This document shows positions 1 to 6,915 of a DNA stretch of 10,771 nt, one piece after another. This DNA is from Pseudomonadota bacterium. Its GTDB lineage: Bacteria > Pseudomonadota > Gammaproteobacteria > Burkholderiales > SHXO01. Below the pieces are notes generated by a model. It was not told where the DNA came from, did not search any database, and worked only from the letters and a program-made list of their open reading frames with translations. Made by a program: the position numbers and the translations under genes. Where the stretch lies: NCBI GenBank assembly GCA_023430065.1, contig JAEZCG010000219.1, positions 1-10,771 on the forward strand, read 5' to 3'. Numbering within the stretch: the first letter of the stretch is position 1; each line of letters opens with the position of its first letter.

Positions 1-138
1 CTGCGTGCGCGCGTCACGGTCAGCATCGGCCTCGCCGAGCGCGGCGAGCGCGCGACGACGCCGGAGCACGTGCTGGTGGCGGCCGACCGGGCGCTCTACC
101 GCGCCAAGCACAAGGGGCGCAATCGCATCAGCCTGTAG
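1..138 (+). CDS. GGDEF-domain diguanylate cyclase, C-terminal fragment
   Basis: This is the last 45 codons of a gene whose start lies left of the window, open in frame 1 to a TAG at 136-138. The residues match the end of a GGDEF domain: VTVSIGLA (the strand after the active site), then AADRALYRAKHKGRNRI, the conserved AD-x-ALYxAK-x-x-GRN motif that closes the domain. GGDEF enzymes join two GTP molecules into the second messenger cyclic di-GMP. The GG(D/E)EF active-site loop and any sensor or membrane domain lie outside the window, so activity and input signal cannot be judged. The protein ends six residues after GRN, so no EAL domain follows. Assignment to the GGDEF family is firm; everything else about the protein is unseen. 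Confidence 0.88.
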   Translation: MRARVTVSIGLAERGERATTPEHVLVAADRALYRAKHKGRNRISL

Positions 139-168
139 CGGGAAGCGGGGACGGCGTCGGCGGCCGCT

Positions 169-174
169 TAGAAT
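169..174 (+). promoter_or_regulatory. Possible -10 box (TAGAAT) for the 213-1877 gene
   Basis: TAGAAT matches the sigma-70 -10 consensus at five of six positions and lies 38 bases before the ATG at 213, inside a GC-rich spacer. No convincing -35 hexamer is visible 16-18 bases upstream. The same hexamer occurs upstream of the RraA-family gene (2624-2629, minus strand). Confidence 0.35.
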
Positions 175-212
175 AGACGGCTGAGTCCAGACTCGTCTCG
201 CCCTCGACGTCG

Positions 213-1877
213 ATGAATCCGTCCGCCGCCATCCGCGCCGCATACCTGAGCGCGGTAGTCCTCCACGCGCCGCTGGCCGGCGCGCAGGCCGCTGCCACTC
301 CCTGGTCCACGGCGTGTACCGCCTCACACTGCACGGCCAGCGCCAAAGTGCTCGCACGCGAGGCGAACGTCCCCTACGCCTATCAGTTGCGCATCTCGCG
401 CTTCGCCGATGCGAGGACGGAGGTGGTGCTGCTCACCGGCAGCCGCAGGCCGGCGGACGACGCGAGCATCGACGTGCAGATCGACGGGAGAGCGGTCGCG
501 CGCCTGGCGCCGGGCGTGGGCTATCGGCGCGTCGGACCCAGCAACACCTTCCGCGTGGCGCAGGGCGAGGCAGCCAGCGTGCTGCAGGCGATGCGCGACG
601 GCAAGCAACTGGTGCTCGGGTTTCGCACCGCCGCCGGAAGCGACGAGCGCGTCGCCGTCGCGCTGCGGGGTCTGGACGCGGCGCTGACCAGAATCGGCGT
701 GCCGACGCCCCCGCCCACCGGCGTCTCGGCGGCTGCGTCCGCCCAACAGCCGCTCGATCCACGCAGCGATCGACCGGCAGCTCCCGCTGCCGACCAGACA
801 TCGCAGGACGCACCGACGCCGGCCTCGCCCGTGAAGAGAGCGCCCGCGAAGACATCAGCGGCGAAGCGGCCTGCCCGCTCCGCGGCAGCCACGGCCAGCG
901 CGCCTGCACCAGCCGAGGCGTCGCCGCCGGTTTCCCGGGAGACGGCACCGGTCTCGCCTGCAGCGCCGGCCATCCCACCGGACGCTGCCGAGTTGCCGGC
1001 GGCCGCGCTCGACGCAGCACCGGCCGCAACGTCCTCCGTACCGGCACCCATGGCACCCCGGCAAGCGCCGGAATCGGTGAGCGTGCCCCGCCAGTTCGCC
1101 TGCCAGGGCAATGAACCGTTCTGGAATCTCACCATCAGCGGGGACAACGCACGCTTCGTCTCGCTCACCGGCAGCGGCGATGCGCATCCCGTGCGCCTCA
1201 CCGGTCGCCTGCGGGCTACGGCCGCGAGCACCGGCGCCAGCTTTGGCTGGCGTGGGACCGACGCCGACGGCAGCGCATACGGTGCACTGATCGAGCGGCG
1301 CAGCTGCCGCGACAGCATGTCCGATCGCGAGGGCGTGACTACGTTCGCCTATGCGGCCACGGTCGCTGCGCCGGGCGGCATGACACTCCACGGGTGCTGC
1401 AATGCCGGCCCCGCTTTGGACAGCCAGGCCGGCGCGCCCGGTGAGCCGGCCGTGCAACTGGCCGACCTGCGCGCCCGCGCCCCGGAGGACTGGACCCGGC
1501 ACCTGCCGGACATGTTGCGCGCAGTGCAGGCCTGCGTCGACCGCACGCCGGGCGAGGGAGTCTACGTGACCAAGGCCTGGCCGATGAATCGCGCCATGGT
1601 GGGTGTGCGTACACGCAATGCGAGCGTGGGATGGTTCGAGTGCGTGGCCCAGCAGGACGGGCGCGCCATCGATCGCTTCGCGCCGGTGGACGCGACGGCC
1701 GAGCGCGTGGTCGACGAGGAACGCGTGCTGTACGTGCCGGCCGAGGTGGCGCGGCAAGAGGGCAACTGCTTCCGCCACGAGCAGTTGCTCGACGATGCCG
1801 GCCGTCCGTTGGGCTGGCTCACGGTCAACGCCTGCTGGCGCGCGCCCGGGGCGGCGCCCGTCGTCAAACGCCGCTAG
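213..1877 (+). CDS. Secreted multi-domain protein: IalB-like N-terminus, Ala/Pro linker, COG3650-like domain
   Basis: This is a 554-residue protein of unknown function. Residues 1 to about 24 look like a Sec signal peptide, with LAGA-QA as a plausible cleavage site, so it is probably periplasmic or secreted. Residues 30-165 resemble the IalB (invasion-associated locus B) fold: a W with a Cys pair (W31, C35, C40), an IDVQIDG strand, a helix ending in MRDGKQLVLGF, and a closing ALRGLDAALTRI. Residues about 166-293 are a disordered Ala/Pro/Ser linker with some Lys. At residue 295 a second module begins with FACQGNEPFWNLTI, the hallmark of COG3650-like, lipoprotein-type domains often found next to META domains. 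The last 130 residues (four Cys, ending in VNACW) match nothing I recognise. The ATG at 213 was chosen because the signal peptide begins there; no good Shine-Dalgarno is visible. The stop lies six bases from the convergent neighbour's stop. The reading frame is firm, the domain calls moderate. Confidence 0.75.
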   Translation: MNPSAAIRAAYLSAVVLHAPLAGAQAAATPWSTACTASHCTASAKVLAREANVPYAYQLRISRFADARTEVVLLTGSRRPADDASIDVQIDGRAVARLAPGVGYRRVGPSNTFRVAQGEAASVLQAMRDGKQLVLGFRTAAGSDERVAVALRGLDAALTRIGVPTPPPTGVSAAASAQQPLDPRSDRPAAPAADQTSQDAPTPASPVKRAPAKTSAAKRPARSAAATASAPAPAEASPPVSRETAPVSPAAPAIPPDAAELPAAALDAAPAATSSVPAPMAPRQAPESVSVPRQFACQGNEPFWNLTISGDNARFVSLTGSGDAHPVRLTGRLRATAASTGASFGWRGTDADGSAYGALIERRSCRDSMSDREGVTTFAYAATVAAPGGMTLHGCCNAGPALDSQAGAPGEPAVQLADLRARAPEDWTRHLPDMLRAVQACVDRTPGEGVYVTKAWPMNRAMVGVRTRNASVGWFECVAQQDGRAIDRFAPVDATAERVVDEERVLYVPAEVARQEGNCFRHEQLLDDAGRPLGWLTVNACWRAPGAAPVVKRR

Positions 1878-1883
1878 CGCCGC

Positions 1884-2594
1884 CTATCTGCGGGCACGCC
1901 ACGCTTCGTACTCGGCGCGCGTCTGCGCGTCGGGCGGATAGGTGCCGGGAACAGCGGCACCCGCCTTGATCTTTTCGAGCACGAACGCCTCGAGCTCGTC
2001 GAGCTCCGCGCCCGTGCGCGCGACCTCGTCGACGAGGTGGCGCGGGATGCACACCACGCCGTCGGCATCGCCTACCAGGATGTCCCCCGGCATCACCAGC
2101 ACCTCACTGCAGGACACCGGCACGTTCCAGTCGACTGCCAGATGACGCGTCGGATGCGGCGGGGAAGCCGCGCCACGCGCGTAGACGGGCAATCCCAGCG
2201 ACTGGATCGAGGCGTAGTCGCGCACGCAGGCATCCACCACGCAGCCCGCGGCGCCGCGGACCGCAAGCCGCGTCATGTAGATGTCTCCGCCGATCGCCGC
2301 GCTCTCGACGCCGCGTCCCTCCACCACCAGCACCTGGCCGGGGCCGCAGGCCTCGATGGCCGCGCGCTGCGGGTAGTCGGGGCGGGTAGTATTCTCGAAT
2401 GTCGCCAGGTCCTCCCGGCCGGGAACGAAGCGCAGCGTCAGGGCCTCGCCCACCATCCGCACGCGCGGATTGACCGCACGCAGCCCGGCGAGGAAGGTGT
2501 TGCGAAAGCCGAGCTTGAACAGCTGTGTGCTCAGTGTTGCCGACGCCACCGTCTTGAGCTTCTCCAGCGTCTGCGGGGCCAGGGGGCTGCGCAT
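1884..2594 (-). CDS. RraA/4-hydroxy-4-methyl-2-oxoglutarate aldolase family protein
   Basis: This is a 236-residue member of the RraA-like superfamily. Members are either class II divalent-metal aldolases acting on pyruvate-derived oxo acids (HMG/CHA aldolase) or, in E. coli RraA, an inhibitor of RNase E. The central motif is present: IGGDIYMTRLAVRGAAG (residues 101-117) followed by VVDACVRD (119-126). The Arg125-Asp126 pair corresponds to the aldolase catalytic and metal-site residues; the usual DGxxRD appears here as DACVRD. A second conserved block, PGDILVGDADGVV, follows at 169-181. The protein is much longer than E. coli RraA (161 aa), with a C-terminal tail of about 30 residues (GTYPPDAQTRAEYEAW) as in the long RraA-like proteins of catabolic loci. 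Retention of Arg-Asp favours an aldolase or decarboxylase over RNase control; the substrate is unknown. GAGGAG about 7 bases before the ATG at 2594 supports the start. The gene is divergent from the GMC oxidoreductase, so both may serve one catabolic route (inference). Confidence 0.87.
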   Translation of the reverse strand: MRSPLAPQTLEKLKTVASATLSTQLFKLGFRNTFLAGLRAVNPRVRMVGEALTLRFVPGREDLATFENTTRPDYPQRAAIEACGPGQVLVVEGRGVESAAIGGDIYMTRLAVRGAAGCVVDACVRDYASIQSLGLPVYARGAASPPHPTRHLAVDWNVPVSCSEVLVMPGDILVGDADGVVCIPRHLVDEVARTGAELDELEAFVLEKIKAGAAVPGTYPPDAQTRAEYEAWRARR

Positions 2595-2623
2595 GTGCCT
2601 CTCCTCGTATCGCGATGCACCGC

Positions 2624-2629
2624 ATTCTA
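2624..2629 (-). promoter_or_regulatory. Possible -10 box (TAGAAT) for the RraA-family gene
   Basis: Read on the minus strand this is TAGAAT, five of six matches to the sigma-70 -10, 29 bases upstream of the ATG at 2594. The -35 slot, 17 bases further up, is occupied by the complement of the plus-strand TATAAT and reads ATTATA, a weak -35. Confidence 0.4.
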
Positions 2630-2646
2630 GCCGGCGGGCAGACGCC

Positions 2647-2652
2647 TATAAT
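2647..2652 (+). promoter_or_regulatory. Possible -10 box (TATAAT) for the GMC oxidoreductase gene
   Basis: A perfect TATAAT hexamer in otherwise GC-rich DNA, pointing toward the GMC gene. It would give a 5' leader of roughly 130 bases before the ATG at 2789. The -35 slot 17 bases upstream reads ATTCTA, which is poor, so an activator may be needed if this promoter is real. Confidence 0.45.
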
Positions 2653-2766
2653 CGCGGCGTGACACGCGCATTCCCGTTCCCCGGCTGGCGCTGCTCGTCG
2701 CGCCGGCACGATGCTCCGCCGGCGCTGCGATGGGATCGGCGCCCGTCTCTACCCCGTGAACCAGCA

Positions 2767-2798
2767 AGCCCATGAACCTGGTGAGCGCATGAACCTGG
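2767..2798 (+). repeat. 15-bp direct repeat across the start of the GMC gene
   Basis: AGCNCATGAACCTGG occurs twice with a 17-base period, at 2767-2781 and 2784-2798. The two copies differ only at the fourth base. Each copy contains an ATG. The second is the likely start of the GMC gene; the first opens a six-codon reading frame (2772-2792) whose TGA overlaps the GMC ATG. Confidence 0.8.
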
Positions 2799-4411
2799 AA
2801 GAAGGCTTCGATTACATCGTCGTGGGAGCCGGCACCGCCGGCTGCGTCCTCGCCAACCGGCTGTCGAAGGATCCGTCCAAGCGCGTCCTGCTGGTCGAGG
2901 CCGGTGGCAAGGACGACTACTTCTGGATCGACATCCCGGTCGGCTATCTCTACACCATCAACAACCCGCGCACCGACTGGTGCTACAAGATCGAGCCCGA
3001 CCCGGGGCTGAACGGGCGCAGCATCGGCTACGCACGTGGCAAGGTGCTGGGAGGCTGCTCGTCGATCAACGCGATGATCTACATGCGCGGGCAGCGTAGC
3101 GACTACGATCACTGGGTGGAACTGGGCAACCCCGGCTGGTCGTGGGACGACGTGCTGCCCTACTTCAAGCGCACGGAGGACTACCAGCACGGGGCCGACG
3201 CCTATCACGGCGTCGGCGGCGAGCTGCGCGTCGAGGAACGACGCGTGAGCTGGGAGATCCTGGACGCGTGGCGCGACGCGGCCGAGGAATGCGGGATACC
3301 GAAGATCCGCGAGTTCAACCGCGGCGACAACTTCGGCAATGCCTACTTTCAGGTCAACCAGCGCGGCGGCGTGCGATGGAGCGCAACCAAGGCATTCCTC
3401 CGGCCGGTCCAGCACCGTGCCAATCTCACCGTGCTGACCGACGCGCACGTGAACCGCGTGCTGGTCGAGACGCGCGCCGGCCGGCTGCAGGCGACGGGCG
3501 TGGAACTGCGTCTGCGCGATGGCGTGCATTCGGTGCGCGCGCACGCCGAGGTGGTGCTGGCGGCCGGCGCCATCGGCTCGCCGCAACTGCTGCAGTTATC
3601 CGGCATCGGCCCCGCCGGCCTGCTACGCGATCGCGGCATCTCGCCGCTGCACGACCTGCCCGGCGTCGGCGAGAACCTGCACGACCACCTGCAGATCCGC
3701 ATCGTCTACCGCGTGCACGGCGTGACCACGCTCAACCAGCGCGCCAATTCGCTGTTCGGCAAGGCCGCCATGGGTCTGGAGTACCTGCTGTTCAAGACCG
3801 GCCCCATGACGATGCCGCCATCGCAGATGGGCGCGTTCGCATGCAGCGATCCCTCGCAGCCCTCGCCCAACATCGAGTGGCACGTGCAGCCGCTGTCGCT
3901 GGACAAGTTCGGCGACCCGCTGCATCCGTTCCCTGCCATTACCCCGTCGGTGTGCAACCTGCGCCCGACCAGCCGCGGGCACGTGCGCATCAAGAGCAAG
4001 GACCCGGCGGCCTACCCCGCCATCACCATGAACTACCTGTCCACCGAGGAGGACCGCCGCGTGGCGCTCGATTCGGTCCGCATGACGCGCCGGATCATGG
4101 CGGCCAAGGCGTTGGCGCGCTACCGGCCGGAGGAGTGGAAGCCGGGACCGGAACTGCAGAGCGACGAGGAACTGCTGAAGGCCGCCGGTGATCTCGCCAC
4201 GACCATCTTCCATCCGGTCGGTACCTGCAAGATGGGCCCGGACAGCGACGCCGGTGCCGTGGTCGACGGCCGCCTGCGCGTGCGCGGCGTGGAGCACCTG
4301 CGCGTGATCGACGCCTCGGTCATGCCGCGCATCACCTCCGGCAACACGAATGCACCGACCGTCATGATCGCGGAGCGCGGGGCGGAGATGATGCTGGCAG
4401 CGCGAGACTAG
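2789..4411 (+). CDS. GMC-family FAD-dependent oxidoreductase (choline/alcohol dehydrogenase-like)
   Basis: This is a 540-residue flavoenzyme of the glucose-methanol-choline family, which oxidises alcohols to aldehydes using FAD. The N-terminal FYIVV-type strand leads into the FAD-binding VGAGTAGCVLANRL (residues 12-25). VLLVEAGG ends the ADP-binding fold. GMC signature 1 is GKVLGGCSSINAMIYMRG (84-101), and signature 2 contains GAIGSPQLLQLSGIGP. The C-terminal active site has IFHPVGTCKMG with His475, and SGNTNAPTVMIAE, where Asn521 aligns by eye with the second catalytic residue of the family (His/Asn pair). The length fits BetA/AlkJ-type dehydrogenases. The substrate cannot be read from sequence: choline, polyethylene glycol, long-chain or terpenoid alcohols are all possible. 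An in-frame ATG at 2711 would add 26 unrelated Arg-rich residues, so 2789 is preferred; its ribosome site (GGTGAG) is modest. The stop codon shares its bases with that of mnmC on the other strand. Confidence 0.92.
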   Translation: MNLEEGFDYIVVGAGTAGCVLANRLSKDPSKRVLLVEAGGKDDYFWIDIPVGYLYTINNPRTDWCYKIEPDPGLNGRSIGYARGKVLGGCSSINAMIYMRGQRSDYDHWVELGNPGWSWDDVLPYFKRTEDYQHGADAYHGVGGELRVEERRVSWEILDAWRDAAEECGIPKIREFNRGDNFGNAYFQVNQRGGVRWSATKAFLRPVQHRANLTVLTDAHVNRVLVETRAGRLQATGVELRLRDGVHSVRAHAEVVLAAGAIGSPQLLQLSGIGPAGLLRDRGISPLHDLPGVGENLHDHLQIRIVYRVHGVTTLNQRANSLFGKAAMGLEYLLFKTGPMTMPPSQMGAFACSDPSQPSPNIEWHVQPLSLDKFGDPLHPFPAITPSVCNLRPTSRGHVRIKSKDPAAYPAITMNYLSTEEDRRVALDSVRMTRRIMAAKALARYRPEEWKPGPELQSDEELLKAAGDLATTIFHPVGTCKMGPDSDAGAVVDGRLRVRGVEHLRVIDASVMPRITSGNTNAPTVMIAERGAEMMLAARD

Positions 4412-6282
4412 GCGCTGGCGGCGGGAAGCGGAGCAGCGACGAATCGGCCCGGATCCACTGCGCGCACCAGCGAGCCGGGGAGCAGCGCCGGGGTGTCATC
4501 GATCAGATCGGCGATGAGTTCGGCGCAGATCGGCGCGGTGATCAGCCCGCGCGAGCCGTGCGCCAGGCTTGCGTACAGACCGGGCAAGCGCGTGCCGCGT
4601 GCATCGGTCATCGCTCCCGCGAGCGGGAGGTAGTCGGGACTCACGCAACGCAATCCGGCCCGTCCGACGAGCCGACCGGCGTCCAGGCCATGGGCAGCCA
4701 GCGCGTCCGCCAGCGCCGGGACGAGCACTCGCAGCGCCGCCACATTGCACACGTTGTCCTCGGCGCGGAAGGCGGCGTCGGCGCTGCGCTCGAACGTGGC
4801 ACCGGTGGCAAGCAAGCCCTCGCGCGCGGGCGCCACGTAACGCTCCCCGCACACCACCGCGCGCAGCGAGACCCCGGGCGGCGCCGGGACCAGCGTGATC
4901 TGGCCGCGGTTGATGCGCAGCGGGAGATGAGCTGCGACCTCGAGCGCGCGCGCCTCGCCGGCGTTCGCCAGGACGACCGCATCGAATTGTGCCTCGTCCC
5001 GACCGCAGGCCTGCAGCACCCAGCGCCCGCCGCGCCGGTTCACCGCCCGCACGCTGGCGCCGGGACACCAGCGCACGCCGGCGGTGGCGGCGAGCGCCGT
5101 ACACAGTGCCGGCGGATGCACCCATCCGCCCTGCGTGAACGCGAGCCCTCCCGCCGGCAGTGCAATGCCGGCCAGCGCCTGGGCGGAGGCGCGGTCCATC
5201 GGACGCAACAGCGCCTCGGGCCAGGCCAGCTGCGCGAGCGCCTGCTGACGCACCGCCTCCTTCTGGTCGAAGGCGAGCTGCAGCAGCGGCGCATCCGACC
5301 AGGCGCGGCCGTCGCAGGGCAGCAGGCGCCGCAGCACGCGCAAGCTGTGCTGATAGCCGCTTCCCACGAGCTGACTCAGCGGCCCGCCCTGGCCGCTGAG
5401 TTTCGCGTACAGCATTCCCTGCGCATTGCCGGAGGATTCGGCGGCCACGTCCGCGTGGCGGTCGAGCAGATCCACCTGCCAGCCACGCAGGGCCAGACTG
5501 GCTGCAGCCGCACAGCCGGCGAGACCGGCGCCGATGACGGCTGCCCGACCGCGCCTGGCCGATGGCAACGACGACGCCGGCGCCCCGCGCCGCTCGCCCA
5601 CCAGCATCTCGCGCTTGCGGCCGAAGCCCGGCATCTTGCGCATGGCGAAGCCCGCCGCGTCGAGCGCACGCCGCACGGCACCCGCGCTGCTGTACGTGGC
5701 CAGCGTCGCCCCAGGCGCACTCAGGCGGCCGAGGGTCGCGAGCAGCGACGGCTCCCACAGCTGCGGATTGCGTGCCGGCGAGAACCCGTCCAGGAACCAG
5801 GCATCGATCATCCCGTGCAGGGCGGGAAGGGTCAGTCGCGCATCCCCGATGAGCAGCGTCAGGCGCACGCGCCCGGGCGCGACGTCGAGCCGATGCCAGC
5901 CGGGTGCGAATGCACCGTACTGCGCGAGCAGCCGCCCGCTCCAGCCGGCCAGCGGCGGCCAGAGCGCGAGCGTCCGTTCCAGATCGGATCTGGACAGCGG
6001 ATACAGCTCGGTGCTGACGAAGTCGAGCTGTGCACCGGCCGGCGCCAGTGCGTCGAACATCCGGCACGCACACAGGAAGTTCAGACCGGTGCCGAAGCCG
6101 GTCTCGCCGATGGCGAAGCGGTCCGCGGACGTCAGCGCGGCGAAGCGGCCGGGCAGTCGGTTGCCCGCGAGAAAGACGTGCGCCGTCTCGTCCAGTCCAC
6201 CCTCGCGCGAGAAGTAGACGTCGCCGAACCGGCGCGAGCGCGGCTGGCCATCGTTCCAGTCGAGCGCGTCGTGGTCGTCCAT
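4408..6282 (-). CDS. mnmC: Bifunctional tRNA 5-methylaminomethyl-2-thiouridine modification enzyme MnmC
   Basis: This 624-residue cytoplasmic enzyme catalyses the last two steps of mnm5s2U synthesis at tRNA wobble position 34. The C-terminal FAD domain removes carboxymethyl from cmnm5U, and the N-terminal domain then methylates nm5U with S-adenosylmethionine. Residues 1-230 form the MnmD (DUF752) methyltransferase: RRFGDVYFS near the start, GETGFGTGLNFL (59-70) for SAM binding, and DAWFLDGFSPARNPQLW (160-176) as the catalytic block. It ends in PGFGRKREMLVGE. From residue 246 a DAO-type oxidoreductase begins with AAVIGAGLAGCAAAASL, then SSGNAQGMLYAKLS, ERYVAPAREGLLATGATFE and a C-terminal YASLAHGSRGLITAP. 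E. coli MnmC has 668 residues, so the fusion is complete. The frame stays open upstream to an ATG at 6483, but those 67 residues are Arg/Pro-rich and unlike MnmC; the family N-terminus aligns with the ATG at 6282. No strong Shine-Dalgarno is seen there. Confidence 0.95.
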   Translation of the reverse strand: MDDHDALDWNDGQPRSRRFGDVYFSREGGLDETAHVFLAGNRLPGRFAALTSADRFAIGETGFGTGLNFLCACRMFDALAPAGAQLDFVSTELYPLSRSDLERTLALWPPLAGWSGRLLAQYGAFAPGWHRLDVAPGRVRLTLLIGDARLTLPALHGMIDAWFLDGFSPARNPQLWEPSLLATLGRLSAPGATLATYSSAGAVRRALDAAGFAMRKMPGFGRKREMLVGERRGAPASSLPSARRGRAAVIGAGLAGCAAAASLALRGWQVDLLDRHADVAAESSGNAQGMLYAKLSGQGGPLSQLVGSGYQHSLRVLRRLLPCDGRAWSDAPLLQLAFDQKEAVRQQALAQLAWPEALLRPMDRASAQALAGIALPAGGLAFTQGGWVHPPALCTALAATAGVRWCPGASVRAVNRRGGRWVLQACGRDEAQFDAVVLANAGEARALEVAAHLPLRINRGQITLVPAPPGVSLRAVVCGERYVAPAREGLLATGATFERSADAAFRAEDNVCNVAALRVLVPALADALAAHGLDAGRLVGRAGLRCVSPDYLPLAGAMTDARGTRLPGLYASLAHGSRGLITAPICAELIADLIDDTPALLPGSLVRAVDPGRFVAAPLPAASA

Positions 6283-6400
6283 CGGTGAGCGCCGGTCAGC
6301 GCGCGCGATGCGCGGCCCGGTTCGGTGCAGCCGGCTGCGCAGGAGTGACGAAGGGAGGGGCCTCGCGCTCGCGGGAGCGCAGCCTCGGAGGAGAGCCGGC

Positions 6401-6431
6401 AGCCCGGCGCGAAGCACGCGCACGCCGGGCT
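6401..6431. other. Inverted repeat (9-bp arms, 13-base loop) in the mnmC upstream spacer
   Basis: AGCCCGGCG (6401-6409) and CGCCGGGCT (6423-6431) are perfect inverted complements. No T-run flanks either side, so it is not a classic terminator. It lies in the 204-base spacer between mnmC and the SWIB gene, in the probable mnmC leader or SWIB 3' region. Confidence 0.45.
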
Positions 6432-6451
6432 GGGGGATGCCGCACGGATCC

Positions 6452-6474
6452 GCCTGGCGCGCGCGGCGCCAGGC
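6452..6474 (-). terminator. Hairpin just after the SWIB gene, possible terminator or 3' stabiliser
   Basis: GCCTGGCGC (6452-6460) pairs perfectly with GCGCCAGGC (6466-6474) around a five-base loop. It begins 12 bases beyond the stop codon of the minus-strand SWIB gene. The sequence after it (reading minus) is GC-rich with no U-tract, so it may stabilise the mRNA end or terminate weakly rather than act as a standard intrinsic terminator. Confidence 0.45.
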
Positions 6475-6486
6475 AACATCCATGGC

Positions 6487-6915
6487 TTACTTCAGATGAT
6501 TGTTGACCAGCTTGGTCATCTCGAACATCGAGACCTGTCGCTTGCCGCCGAACACCGACTTGAGCTTGTCGTCGGCATTGATCATGCGCTTGTTGGCCTT
6601 GTCCTGGAGGCCGTGCTTCTTGATGTAGTCCCAGATCTTCTTGGTCACTTCGGTACGGGGCATGGCCTTCTCGCCGACGACCGAGGCGAGGTCGGCGCTG
6701 GGCGTCATGGCCTTCATGAACGCTGGGTTGGGTGCGCGCTTGGCGGCGGATTTCTTGGCCGCCTTTTTCTTGGCAGGGGCCTTCTTGGCTGCGACCTTCT
6801 TCGCGGGAGCCTTCCTGGGAGCGGCTTTCTTCGCGGCGGCCTTCTTGGCCGGCGCCTTCTTGGCAGCTGACTTCTTCGCAGCGGTCTTCTTGGTCGCCTT
6901 CTTGGCTTGTGCCAT
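6487..6915 (-). CDS. Histone H1-like Lys/Ala-rich protein with C-terminal SWIB/MDM2 domain
   Basis: This is a 142-residue basic protein. Residues 1-60 are almost entirely Lys, Ala and Pro in repeats of the AAKK and APAKK type, like the C-terminal tail of eukaryotic histone H1 and bacterial H1-like proteins; this part should bind DNA or RNA electrostatically. Residues 64-142 form a SWIB/MDM2-like domain: MPRTEVTKKIWDYIKKHGL (85-103), then DKANKRMINADDKLKSVFG and a final MFEMTKLVNNHL. Stand-alone bacterial SWIB proteins of this layout occur in proteobacteria and chlamydiae, where a nucleoid role is suggested but not well established. The ATG at 6915 was chosen over one two codons earlier (6921), because GGAG sits 8 bases before 6915 but only 2 before 6921. 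It is probably a separate transcription unit: 224 bases separate it from the operon upstream and a hairpin follows it. Confidence 0.9.
   Translation of the reverse strand: MAQAKKATKKTAAKKSAAKKAPAKKAAAKKAAPRKAPAKKVAAKKAPAKKKAAKKSAAKRAPNPAFMKAMTPSADLASVVGEKAMPRTEVTKKIWDYIKKHGLQDKANKRMINADDKLKSVFGGKRQVSMFEMTKLVNNHLK

Noticed and set aside
314..1114. 266-codon alternative plus-strand frame inside the secreted-protein gene
   Set aside because: It is Arg-rich shadow sequence overlapping a frame with a signal peptide and recognisable domains.
4558..6288. 576-codon plus-strand open frame opposite mnmC
   Set aside because: It is low-complexity Arg/Gln/Ala-rich sequence with no domain, a shadow of the mnmC frame.
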